A stretch of DNA of 64,000 nucleotides, from NCBI RefSeq assembly GCF_000002995.4, contig NW_025062478.1, positions 1,116,001 through 1,180,000 of the forward strand, written 5' to 3'. Positions 46,516-58,315 of this stretch are shown here, piece after piece. Each line of letters starts with the position of its first letter. The first letter of the stretch is position 1. This stretch comes from Brugia malayi. Its lineage: Eukaryota; Nematoda; Chromadorea; Rhabditida; Onchocercidae. The notes below the pieces were generated by a model that was not told where the DNA came from, did no database searches, and saw only the letters and a program-made list of their open reading frames with translations. The translations under genes were made by a program, and so were the position numbers.

Positions 46516-47996
46516 ATGATGAAAATGTCAACAACGCAGCGTGCTGCAGCTGCAGCTGCGAAAGCAAAACAAGTGAAAACATGCTGCAACTGTTGGCATA
46601 TCAAATTTGGTATTATTATTTTGGGATTAATAGAGCTTATCGCTGTTGCACTGATTCTGAGCGGTATCTTTACACAAATAATCAACAAAAGTCGAAAATT
46701 CAGTTGTGATGAGAAATTAGCATTCAGGTAAACAATACGTTTGCTTATTACAGGTAGAATTATAAATTATAATCGAAATAGTTGTATTTAAATTGAAATA
46801 TCAGTCATAAATTTACACCATATAAAAACTAAAGTTAATTAGAAATTATTATTGAATGATGAATTGTTGGTAAATTCAAGATTAGTTTTTATTTATTTAT
46901 TTATTTATTTATTTTTTTTTTTGAATTTGTCTTCTGAATAAGAATAAAAAAATTTCGACTTCTTTTTTTTTTTTTTTTTTTTTGCAAAAAGAATGAATCT
47001 TTTAAATTTTGTTTGAAGGAGAAAAAATGAAAAGTTTACATAGATGAATGATGCTTGGTATGCTTAGTAAAAATACACCAATTCTCTGATTCATTGGTAG
47101 TCATAAAAAAAAAAGATGTGAATAAAAAAAAAAAAAAATGAAGGATTTATGCATTGAGTGATCATTGCAGTGATCTGAAAATATTAATCAAATTTTTTAA
47201 ATTTTAATTGATTCAAAAGTGAATTTAACTTCATCAGGGTACTGTATTTATAAATTCAATACGGTAGGAAACCCATAACAAAATAGAACATTCTCGGATA
47301 GAAATTAAATGAAAGATTTATCCATTGCGAGATAAAAAAGCAGTGATTTGAAAATATTAATCAAATTTTTTAAAGTTTAATTCATTTAAAGGTAAATTTA
47401 ACTCCATCAGGGTACTGTATTTATAAATTCAATACAGTAGGAAACCCATAATAAAATATATTATTCTCGATATGAACAAAGAGAAAATGGAAGATTTATC
47501 CATCCATTAAATGATCACTGCAGTGATCTGAAAATATCAATCAAATTTTTTAATTAATTTTTCAAATTTTCAAAAGTAAATTAAACTTCATGAGAGTACT
47601 GTATTCATAAATTTGATACAGGAAGACAATTTATGCATTTTTTCAATGGTGTAATTAATGTTTGGATAAAATTTAAATGAAATTTAATTTAAAATGACAT
47701 TTTCAAAAAATGCAATAGTAATTTAATTAGAATTTTGAAATATATAATATTGAAGATTATTTCGAGATTGCAATTCTTTAACGTTTGATTGGGCACTTGC
47801 TGGTGATTATTTCATTGCCTTGCTATTGTTTACCATTGCAATATGTGTAGGTTCATTTCAATAATTATTTTGTTTTAATTTCCCATTTTTAACAAATAAA
47901 TTATATAAGTTATCATTTGTAATTAATCTAATTTAACCCAATATTATTTATTTTAATGCAAACTATTTTGTTGTCTTTTATTATAAATTACTTTCG

Positions 47997-48030
<34 letters not shown>

Positions 48031-51000
48031 ATATAATGATTAATTTTTTTTTCCCTTTTTTTTATTGATAACATATATTAAATAACAAGTAATTGAAATA
48101 AAAACAAGAAAAAAGCTTATTTAGTTGTTTGTTTTTTTTTTTTAATATTTATACCATAATTAATTTTTTTTTTTTATCATTTTAAAATTTATAAAATTTT
48201 TAAGAACATATAATATATATTATATTTATTTCAGGTTTTATTATTATTTCTGGGAATTTTAATGAAATCACCATTTTTATTATTACCCCATTTGCTAATA
48301 CAAGGCATTTTTTTAATTTCATCCCTTGCTTATTTCGTTCTTTATGCACGCAGTTATTTCTATATCGATTTGTACAAACAAAGAAAAACTTTCGACGTTA
48401 GTTTTTTTTTTCTTAACTTTTTAACTTTTTAAAATTTTATTTTACTTAAAAAATTTTTCGCACTTTATTAGGTATTTTCTAAAAATTTTTGATTATTTTT
48501 GAAATGATTGTTAAACATTTACACCTTATCAAATCATAAATACGAGCACTATAATTGAAAATAGTACTACAGTTGAAAAAAAATAATAAATATTTCTATT
48601 TCTAATTGTTTTATCACTTTATTTTCATATGTGTTTCTTTTTTTAGATTTAAAAAAAAAATTCAGTTTTATATATGTATTATATAATAATAATACTTAAT
48701 TTTTGTTTTATATGCACAAATAAAATAATGAAGTTTTATTTTTTATGCTTTTTCATAAATCTATATGTTATAGATAACACTCAAAAGATACAATATATTA
48801 GTTTAGTAATGCTAATTAATTTCATTATAATATTTTTACTATAATTTCATATTTATATATAATTAATTAAATAATTCTTTCTTTTCCTTTTTTTTTTGGT
48901 TTAATTCAAAATTTAAAATTAATTAAACAAGATAACAACCACTTACAAAAGTATTGCTATCATTATTGATGTAAGCATTCGATATAACTCTTCAATGTTT
49001 AGAAATTATTTGACAGTTGCCCGGGTTGTTTAGAAATGCACATATTTGAAACTTGTAAAATGTTTTTTTTTTTTTTTTTTAAAAAAAAACTTCTTTTAAC
49101 TTGAATTAATTTTTCAAAAAATTTTTTTCTCACTCTTATTTTTTGTACTTTAATAAGAAAAGCAGATAATTAATTATGTAGCAATGTAATTGCAAGGAGA
49201 AAAAACGAAAACGAAAAAACGAAAAAAGAGCAAAAATAAAAGTTTAAACAATTTGCACAACATAAATTTTATGTTTTACTACTGAAAATTGAAAATTTTG
49301 GCAGTTTTTTTTTTTTTTCAAAAAAAGAAAAAAATGAAAAAAATTGAGATTATCAATTCTTTTTTTTGATATCATTTATCACTCAATATCATTTGATGAA
49401 ATTTAATTTTCAATAGATTTTTACAATACAAATAATAATTTTGACAATATAAATAGTAATTAAAATTGTTTCTAATCAATAATTGTATTGTTTAAGAAAA
49501 TTTTTTCTTTCTTGGTACATCAAAAAAAAAAAAAGTTTTTATTAAAAAAATTTTTTTAATTCAAAAAAAAATATTTTTTTTTTTTTTAACTTACAGCTTA
49601 CTGCTTTATTGGAACGGATGTGGTTAGCTACATTATTACTTATTCTTGCTGCATTTCAACTTTACATTTTTTTTACCGTTATCAAATGTTGCCTATACTT
49701 GAAGGTAATTTTCGTTTTCCTACCTATTTTTTTTTTTTTTTAAGTAATTAATATTAAATTAATTTTAATACTTATTAGGTGAAAATATTGGTAGAAATTA
49801 TAAAATGAAATGAAAATATGCCATGAAATCATTGTAAATAAGTAAAGTAATTAAGTATAAATTACAAATGATTACTCAATTATAGTAAATTTATCACAAA
49901 ATGAATTCAGTGATTTCATGTGAAATTTAATTATACAATTTTACTATATTGTATAAAGTTTGATTTAATAAATTTTTTCAAAAAAAAAAAAAAGCAGAAA
50001 AAAGTGGAATTATAACAATTTTAAGTGTTATCAAACAAATTTAACATCTAAAAAGTATGTATAAAATGTTTCAAAATAACATTATTTATACTTACGCTTA
50101 CATTATGAAAGTAAAAAACGTATTAAAAAATACTGTAAATAAAATAAACTTTTAGTTCGATTTTAAAATTGCTTTGTTGTTGTTTTCTTTTTTTTTTTTA
50201 ACAAAATTATTTTTATTAAAATTATGACTTAAAAAAAAATTTTATGCTTTTTCATACAAATTTGAAAAATTTAATAAAAAAAAATAATGAATTAACTTTA
50301 TAATTAATCATTACTTTGTCCAATTTTAGTTTTATATTTTCTCGAGTCATATGTTTAAATGAATTTTGCTTATTTTCAACAATCATTGTTGACCTTATCA
50401 ATTGATTGATTGATTGTTTTTGTTTTATTCATCTTTTTTTCTCTCTCCCTTCCCCTCTCTCTCTCTCTCTCTCACTCTCTTTTGATTTACGTCAATTTAT
50501 TGGCTTTTTCATAATTTTTTCTTTTTTCTTTGCTCTTTTTTTTTCATTTGAATGATGAAACGAATGCAAGTGTTTATTCGAGAAATAATGATAAAGCAAA
50601 GCAATTTGTCAAAATAAATTTAAAACACAATTTGTATTTATCAATTAACTTAAAGTATATATATAAATAACTTAACTTAACTATATTGTTTGCTTTAGCT
50701 AATAAAAAGAAAAGTATTGAAAATTTTGATAAAAAAATAATCTTTTCAATTATAATAGATAAGAATATGATATTTAAATGATAAAATTGGAATTTGCTAT
50801 ATTTTGGTATTTTATATTGTTAATAATTGTTTTATAATTTATACCACAAATTGAGACAAAAAAAAAAAAAAAGTAATTTTGGTTTCAAAATTGTTTAATT
50901 TAAAAATTTTCACTTTTTTTTTTCTCATTTATTCGTTGATATAATTTTGTAGGAATATCAAAATGAACGATTACGACGAATTAGGCAATTTGAGGAATGC

Positions 51001-54000
51001 AGGAAAAGAGTGCAAAATGCAAAACAAAATGGTCTTTGGAGATATACTAGTTGGGGTGGTAGCTTTCAACAGGTTATTATCAGTATATTTTTCAAATAAT
51101 TTCAAATACTATCAAATAGGAATACGAAAATATCATTTGAAATGATTAATTTTAATGATAACTTATCATTCAAAGTAATTAATTATAATAATATATTATA
51201 AGATGAATTATTTCATTTGTAATTAAGCAATTTTTGTAACTTAGTTTAAATAAATGTTATTACTTATTACTTATAATAGTATTACTTTTTATAACGATTA
51301 CTTATCATTCAAAATAATTAATTGTAATAATATGTTATAGGATGAATTATTTCATTTGTAATTAATCAATTTTTGTAACTTAATTTAAATAAATAATATC
51401 ACTTTTATAATGATTACTTAATCATTCGAAATAATTAATTATAATAATATATTATAGGATGAATTATTTCATTTGTAATTAATCAATTTTTGTAACTTAA
51501 TTTAGATAAATAATACTACTTACAATAATATTACTTTTTATAATGATTACTTAATCATTCGAAATAATTAATTATAATAATATATTATAGGATGAATTAT
51601 TTCATTTGTAACATAATTACTTATAATTATTACAATTACTTACAATCATGATATATTACAGTATGTCGGTGAACATGATAGTGATAATCGTAAATTGAAA
51701 AAACGTGACAAGCCATTAGGACATGTCCAATGGAATTTACAAGCAAATATTGAATTGGATGAATCAAAAACTTCATTTAGTTGTCCTATTGAAGCATCTC
51801 AACAATTAAAAGAGGTTTTACTAAAATAATTTGCATTTAAAATTATTTCTGCTAGATTGTAATTTGAGATATAAATTGGGTTTAAAAAGATACAAAAAAA
51901 AAAAAAAAAAGTAATGAAATAATTTATCTAATATTTTATTAATTTCTTTTTTATGATATTTCTGTATAAAATATTTGTTTTCTTTTTTTTTTTTAGTTTA
52001 TAATAATTATTTTCTGTGTTTTATTTGTAGACGAAAAGTTATTTGTATAGCAATTATTTACAAGTTTAAATGACAAATTATTAGTTTTCTTTTACAGATA
52101 ACAAATGATGAAGAGAATAGGCTAACTAATATTATTCGAAATACTAGTACAGATGATAATGAATCTAATTATTATCATAATGATAACGATTATATCATTA
52201 AGCCATCATTAAACAAGGAAAGAGTTAACAAACAATTTCCAAAAGGTTACTTTTAATTTTTTCTTTGTCTTAATTATAAGTTAATTATTTAATTATAACT
52301 ATAAGACTAATAACTTTAAAAAAAAATGTACAGAAATGAATAATATGCAGTATAAGTTAATAATATTTATATTAAAATCCTATTGTTTAAACAAAAATTT
52401 TTCTAATAATATAATATTCGGTGAAATGTGGCGAATGATTAAATTTAATAAATTATTAAGAAATAATAGAGAAATAAAAATAGGAAAATTTTATTAATAT
52501 TTGTTTTGCACAAAGTAATAATATTGTTATTTTTTTTTAAACTTCTTTTATTTTCATATTCTAAAATTTTTACTCTTTAAAAAAATTCCAAAAAATTAAG
52601 CAAAGCAATAATGTGCAGTATAATAATAAAGAAAAAATAAAATAAAACAATAATAGATTATATAATTTGGAAAGAATTTTCAAAAGAAGTTTAGAATAAA
52701 TCATATAATTTGAAAAGAAAGTAATAATTTCAGAAATTTAGAAAGTAATAATTTAAATTTAAATTTTATTTAAATTAAATAAAATTTTTATTCTTGCTCT
52801 TTGCATTGGAATAATTGAAATTAATTAGCTAAAAAGAATTATTCAGTTGTACCGGTACAACCAGTAAAACCTATTGTTACAACTATTTCTGCAACAATGA
52901 AAGCTGCCATTACCACATCAAAAGAGAAAGAATCTTCAGATGATATTAGCCCGGAAATATCTAATATTACGGAACAGCAATCAGGAAATATGGAAAAAAA
53001 GTATGGCGGATGCTACTGATTTATTTGTTTTTGTTTTTTTTTCTATTTTTCTTCATATGCATTTTATGAATTTTAATAAATAATTTAGAAATTCAATTTG
53101 GAGAGATGTTTAAATTAATTTTATTAGTTATTAATTGTATTTATTTTTTTTTTTTTAATTTTGAGTTATTACTTTGTATTTTATTATACATTTATTACAA
53201 TGGAAAATTTAAACAGAAAATTTAATTTTTGAACAAAAGGAGAAAGAATTATTATATGAGAAGATATTAACAATATAGTTTTCGTAAATAAAGCATTTCA
53301 TTGAAGATCATACATTTATTAAAATACGAGAGTTAATTAAATTAAATATAATAAAAATACAAAATAAATTTTAATTAATTGTGTAATTAATGCTGAAACT
53401 GTAATGAATGTAAAGAAAACTAATAATAATAATAGTAAACGATAATAATAAATAATATTAATAGTAATGGTAATAATGATAATAATAATGATAATGATAA
53501 TGTTAATAACAACAATAAGTGATAATAACAGGATTTAAAATAATGAGATTATTCCAAAATTAATTTTCTTATCAATAAAACACATCTCAGTAAACAACTA
53601 TCATTGTTTACGCTATGGTTATTATCGATTAGCTGGGAAAAAATGAGAGATGAAAAATTAAATTACAAAATTAATCAGCAATTTTATAATAAAACATTTT
53701 AATAATTAAACTTGTGAAAAATTGCTGTTGTACTTTGCATCAGATTTAATCTTAATTTAAAAAAAAAATTTTTTTTAAAATGAAATTTGTTGTGTATATT
53801 AGTGAAATATTTTAATTTTAAAATATTTCATTTAAATTAAATTTTGTTTTTTCTTTTTCTCTTTTCTCTAATATTTTCTCTAATTTTATTTTCTTTCTTT
53901 ATTATTTCATTGCTGTAATAAGTTTTATTGCATGTTATTTAATTTACAATTTCAATTTATTTTTCTCTTTTTTTTTTTCTTCTCGATATTTGCTTATTTA

Positions 54001-54174
54001 TAATTTAAAAATTATTAGCCATTTTAAGTGATTCTTTTTTTTTTTTTTAATTTGATTACTTTCTTTTATTGCAGATTTTCAGCAACTAATAATACAACAT
54101 CTTACTGCAATACTTTGAAGAAAATATCGGTCAGCTCAACAATATCACCGCCATTTGCTCCAAACAATTTATAA
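46516..54174 (+). CDS. LAPTM-like four-pass membrane protein with long cytosolic tail
   Basis: Nine exons: 46516-46727, 47756-47846, 48235-48396, 49597-49704, 50953-51072, 51662-51814, 52098-52245, 52829-53000, 54075-54174 (421 residues). After an Ala/Lys-rich start comes a Cys/His cluster (TCCNCWHIKFG, 22-32) immediately before transmembrane helix 1, exactly as in lysosomal-associated LAPTM4/5 proteins. Helices lie at about 31-52, 88-111, 118-141 and 163-186, and helix 4 ends with KCCLYLK. The tail of about 230 residues, far longer than in LAPTM4, is first basic and Gln/Arg-rich (EYQNERLRRIRQFEECRKR), then polar with many Asn, Asp, Thr and Ser, and ends in SPPFAPNNL. I see no PPxY motif, which LAPTM proteins use to bind Nedd4 ligases. 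The role is likely endolysosomal trafficking or transport, by family inference. AATAAA is at 54322-54327. Confidence 0.75.
47130..47630 (+). repeat. tandem repeat of about 195 bp, about 2.5-3 copies, in intron 1
   Basis: Each copy holds GCAGTGATCTGAAAATAT, ATCAAATTTTTTAA, CATCAGGGTACTGTATT and AATACGGTAGGAAACCCATA with small changes. The third copy is more diverged and lacks its end. The repeat lies within the first intron of the LAPTM-like gene and is non-coding. Confidence 0.75.
48397..49596 (+). other. intron 3 of the LAPTM-like gene
   Basis: A 1.2 kb AT-rich intron with long poly-T and poly-A runs. Nothing coding or structured is seen. The neighbouring intron 4 (49705-50952) is similar and carries a CT microsatellite near 50440-50480. 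Confidence 0.5.
51140..51655 (+). repeat. tandem repeat of about 125 bp, about 4 copies, in intron 5
   Basis: Four copies share ATTATAATAATATATTATAG, GATGAATTATTTCATTTGTAA and TCAATTTTTGTAACTTA. The last one is truncated 50 bases before the exon 6 acceptor. The array nearly fills the intron, so intron growth by local duplication is likely. Confidence 0.8.
53400..53545 (+). repeat. AAT/GATAAT simple repeat
   Basis: An interrupted microsatellite of AAT, GATAAT and GTAAT units in the last intron of the LAPTM-like gene. A similar GATAAT-rich stretch lies downstream of the gene at about 54640-54860. Confidence 0.6.
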
Positions 54175-54327
54175 ACATTCCATATTGTATTAATTTATAA
54201 CTATTATTTATTGCTAATGCATATTTTTAATATAAAACTAAAAGAGAACGAAATGAAAGCAAATATTGTATATTTGATTAAATAGATTTCAAATTTTAAT
54301 TTCGCATAATGATTAAATATGAATAAA

Positions 54328-55240
54328 TTAAATGGAAAAAAGTAAAGTATCTTATCTAATGGAAGATATCTTCTAAAAAGTCTTGACTACATAAATGAAA
54401 CATTCTCAATACTATTTATTATTGATCAATTAATAAAAAAAAAAAAAAAAATATGTTCCATTTCTCATTCAAAATATTTGAAATTTGTTGGAAATTTTTT
54501 TTTTTTTTTCCAAATACAATTATCAATCATTGAAGTGAAAAGAAAAAAAAAGAAAAAAGAAAGAGGAATAGATGAAAAAAAAGAAAAAATTTATGGATGA
54601 ATTTTAAAGGAAAGCAAGGAAATAATAGATTATTATGACGATTTATTATTATGATGATAATAATGATAATATATAATGAAAATAATGCAAATTGATAATA
54701 ATAACAATAGTAGCTAATATGATGATAATAATGATAATGATAATAATTACTGGTGATGAACAGTAATAATAATAATAATAAACATGATGGTTTAATATGA
54801 TAACGAAAATGATGATATAATAATGATCAAGGATGAAGATAATAATGCGAGAGAATAACAATAACTCAGTTCAAAAATGTTGAATTCAGACTTTTGTTAT
54901 CAATGATATCAAATTCAACTTTACAACGGAAATGATTAAATCTGATATTTAATGTTATTGTTTACAGAATCAAAGTAATACTTTCGTTTGTGTATGTGTG
55001 AAAGAGTATAAATTATGTGATAAAAACTATCGTTTCAATTATCTTTCTCGTCTTTTTTAAATCTGTTTATGCTTCATAATAATAAAACTTTCGCTTCGAT
55101 TCAATTCATTCTTTATTTAAAAGTATTAGCTGTTAAAATTTTTGAAAAAAGATATCATAGTAGAAATTTGTGAGAAATGATAAAAAACAACATTGATAAG
55201 GTATTAATAGCAATATGTAGAGTGATAAGAGGTGCAGTTT
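54328..55240 (+). other. 3' flank with GATAAT-rich low-complexity DNA
   Basis: Poly-A and poly-T runs are followed by a GATAATAATG-rich stretch (54640-54860). The open frame on the minus strand there is a product of this repeat. No gene is supported. Confidence 0.5.
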
Positions 55241-56495
55241 GATAAAAAGTACGAGAAACTAAGTGGTAGAGACTGATAAAAGATGCGAGAAACTAAGTGG
55301 CAGAGATTGATAAAAAATGCGAGAAACTAAGTGGCAGAGATTGATAAAAAATGCGAGAAACTAAGTGGCAGAGATTGATAAAAAATACGAGAAACTAAGT
55401 GGCAGAGATTGATAAAAAATACGAGAAACTAAGTGGCAGAGATTGATAAAAAATACGAGAAACTAAGTGGCAGAGACTGATAAAAGATGCGAGAAACGAA
55501 GTGGCAGAGATTGATAAAAAATACGAGAAACTAAGTGGCAGAGATTGATAAAAGATGCGAGAAACGAAGTGGCAGAGATTGATAAAAAATACGAGAAACT
55601 AAGTGGCAGAGATTGATAAAAAATACGAGAAACTAAGTGGCAGAGATTGATAAAAAATACGAGAAACTAAGTGGCAGAGATTGATAAAAGATGCGAGAAA
55701 CGAAGTGGCAGAGATTGATAAAAAATACGAGAAACTAAGTGGCAGAGATTGATAAAAAATACGAGAAACTAAGTGGCAGAGATTGATAAAAAATACGAGA
55801 AACTAAGTGGCAGAGATTGATAAAAAATACGAGAAACTAAGTGGCAGAGATTGATAAAAAATACGAGAAACTAAGTGGCAGAGATTGATAAAAAATATGA
55901 GAAAGGAATTGGCAGAGATTGATAAAAAATACGAGAAACTAAGTGGCAGAGATTGATAAAAAATACGAGAAACTAAGTGGCAGAGATTGATAAAAAATAC
56001 GAGAAACTAAGTGGCAGAGATTGATAAAAAATACGAGAAACTAAGTGGCAGAGATTGATAAAAAATATGAGAAAGGAATTGGCAGAGATTGATAAAAAAT
56101 ACGAGAAACTAAGTGGCAGAGATTGATAAAAAATATGAGAAAGGAATTGGCAGAGATTGATAAAAAATACGAGAAACTAAGTGGCAGAGATTGATAAAAA
56201 ATACGAGAAACTAAGTGGCAGAGATTGATAAAAAATACGAGAAACTAAGTGGCAGAGATTGATAAAAAATACGAGAAACTAAGTGGCAGAGATTGATAAA
56301 AAATACGAGAAACTAAGTGGCAGAGATTGATAAAAAATACGAGAAACTAAGTGGCAGAGATTGATAAAAAATACGAGAAACTAAGTGGCAGAGATTGATA
56401 AAAAATACGAGAAACTAAGTGGCAGAGATTGATAAAAAATACGAGAAACTAAGTGGCAGAGATTGATAAAAAATATGAGAAAGGAATTGGCAAGA
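55241..56495 (+). repeat. 34-bp minisatellite, about 37 copies
   Basis: The consensus unit is GATAAAAAATACGAGAAACT followed by AAGTGGCAGAGATT. Two variant types recur: one with GATAAAAGATGCGAG and often AACGAAG, clustered in the first half, and one with AATATGAGAAAGGAATTGGC, recurring in the second half and closing the array. The unit is not a multiple of three, so it is not coding. Most units contain TTGATAA, which matches the WGATAA core of GATA factors. The array lies between the LAPTM-like gene and the dihydroxyacetone kinase gene. Confidence 0.95.
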
Positions 56496-57084
56496 ATTAA
56501 TGGAAAGAATTTTTACAGTCGGTGTTATTCCTTTAATATTTTGATTATTATGCTATACTACTCGAAAAAAAAAAAATAAAAACGAAACTGATTAAATAAT
56601 TAAAAAAAAAAAAAAAAATAAAATGTGCATCACATAGATATAAGAGAGAAGTAAAACATAAATGTTCGTTCCATTTTATATTATTTAATTAGCATTTAAT
56701 TAATTTTGAATAACTATAAACTGTCTTTTATGATAAAATATAATTAGGAAATAGTAAACAAACTGATAAATATTTACAATAGATCTCCAAACTAATCAAT
56801 AATTATGCTGATAAGATAATGCATTAAATTTATCAGATTTTTTTCTCCTATGTTTACGTTTAATCTAAAGTTGTTTACCCTTTTTTTTTTTCCTCTCTCT
56901 ATATACATAATGAAATAGTTTAAAATAATATAACTTATAAAAATTTAAATTTTACCGAAAAAGAAATATTTGATAAATTTGATAAATTATTTACAATTGT
57001 AATTTGTTCTTTTATTACTAGAACAATGGTTTCTATCGTGATTTATTTATTTATTTTTTAAAATTGAAATTATTTAATAAAACA
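56496..57084 (+). other. intergenic region, no supported gene
   Basis: AT-rich sequence between the minisatellite and the ATT microsatellite with several A and T homopolymers. Nothing coding is seen. Confidence 0.5.

Positions 57085-57149
<65 letters not shown>
57085..57149 (+). repeat. (ATT)n microsatellite, about 21 units
   Basis: An uninterrupted ATT/TAT run of about 65 bases. Confidence 0.95.
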
Positions 57150-57150
<1 letters not shown>

Positions 57151-57367
57151 ACACATTATTGTCACTATTAATTATTAGTTAGAAATGTTTGAAATATTTT
57201 GAAATAAAAGAATTAAAAATTATGAAAGTTTTACACATTAAACAATCATTTAATTATTTTTATGAGGAATAAATCTTTTTTCCAATTTTAAAATATTTCA
57301 ATAAATTTCATAGAAAAAATTAAAAAAAAAAAATGAAACTAAGCGCCTGTAACAGTTCCTCAATTTT

Positions 57368-57455
57368 TGTTTGAGGAAGAGAAAAAGAGAAGGGAGAAGA
57401 GAGGGACAGAGAGTGCGAGGAAAAGGGACACGGAAAAGGAGGGAAAGTGAGGGAA
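57368..57455 (+). repeat. purine-rich G/A tract
   Basis: About 85 bases almost free of pyrimidines on this strand (GAGGAAGAGAAAAAGAGAAG, then GGGAGAAGAGAGGGACAGAG, and so on). Such mirror-like purine tracts can form triplex DNA. The tract lies about 0.85 kb upstream of the kinase transcript start. Confidence 0.7.
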
Positions 57456-57529
57456 TAGGTCTCTGTCTGTGCACTTCGACTACCTGTTGTCATGTTGTTC
57501 TGTGATTTATCTATTTGTTAATGCATTGA

Positions 57530-57840
57530 ATTTTACACGTAAGTCACGTAATATTACACTATATAATATTTCATATACGTGTACTGGTTACGTGATATCA
57601 TTTACCATATCCATGATAATATATTTTTTTTGTACTCTTTACAGTTACGTAATATTTCACGTGGTCTGTGTAGAAATTAATATTTTACATGGCTTGTAAA
57701 ATAAACTTGTATGATATTTAACGTGTTGTCATGTTGTTCTTTATTTTACGTGTACATTACTTGTATGATATTTTGCTCGTACATGACTTGTATGATATTT
57801 TACGTGTACATGACTTGCACAATATTATTACAGTCTTTTA
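57530..57840 (+). repeat. ACGT-rich repeat block upstream of the kinase gene
   Basis: The first half has TCACGTAATATTAC, ATACGTGTACTGG, TTACGTGATATC, TTACGTAATATTTCACGTGG. The second half has three or four diverged copies of a unit of about 30 bases (GTACATGACTTGTATGATAT, then TTTACGT). TTACGTAA and CACGTG are palindromic bZIP and E-box type words. The block could be a promoter element of the kinase gene or a dispersed repeat, since similar wording occurs in intron 11 of the Jagged-type gene. Confidence 0.55.
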
Positions 57841-58277
57841 TTGCTATGACCACGTGATGGTTCTGTTTCGTTCACGAATGTTTCCGTGAAATAAGAAGCA
57901 AAATCCAGTTAGCATAGCGATTAGTTTAGGTGTTATCGAATTCCGGAAAGTTATCTGTATGCAATTGATTAAATTACGAATGTTTCAGTAATTAAAACTC
58001 AATTTATTAAGTAATTTATTTGATTTCAAAATTAAACACAGAAAAGCTTAGGTGATTAGATTTTTGAACCTATTTTTGTGTCACCTATTTTTATCAGCTG
58101 TTTTAGATGTAAATTTCTTTAAAAACTATTCTTTAGTTTTTTTTTTTTCTTTCCTGTCTCTGTACATTTTTCTTGCATGTTCAACTTTTTCTTTGGATTA
58201 ATTTTGTTAAACTTCGCGTTTCTGACAAATTATCTATTCCAAAATCTATTGCTTAATTCGTTGACAAAATTTTTTGT

Positions 58278-58286
58278 TATCATCAG
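58278..58286 (+). other. probable trans-splice acceptor of the kinase gene
   Basis: TTATCATCAG ends at 58286, 29 bases before the ATG at 58316, the position that matches the start of other family members. The short leader and the absence of an upstream exon fit spliced-leader addition. Confidence 0.4.
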
Positions 58287-58315
58287 GAAAAGCAGTAATT
58301 GAAATTGCAACGACA

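Noticed and set aside
47756..47850. Donor at 47851 (GTTCAT) for exon 2 of the LAPTM-like gene
   Set aside because: It puts exon 3 out of frame; the GTAGGT donor at 47847 keeps phase 0 and the transmembrane helix.
54649..54861. Minus-strand 70-codon Ile/Tyr-rich frame
   Set aside because: Direct translation of a GATAAT-type simple repeat.
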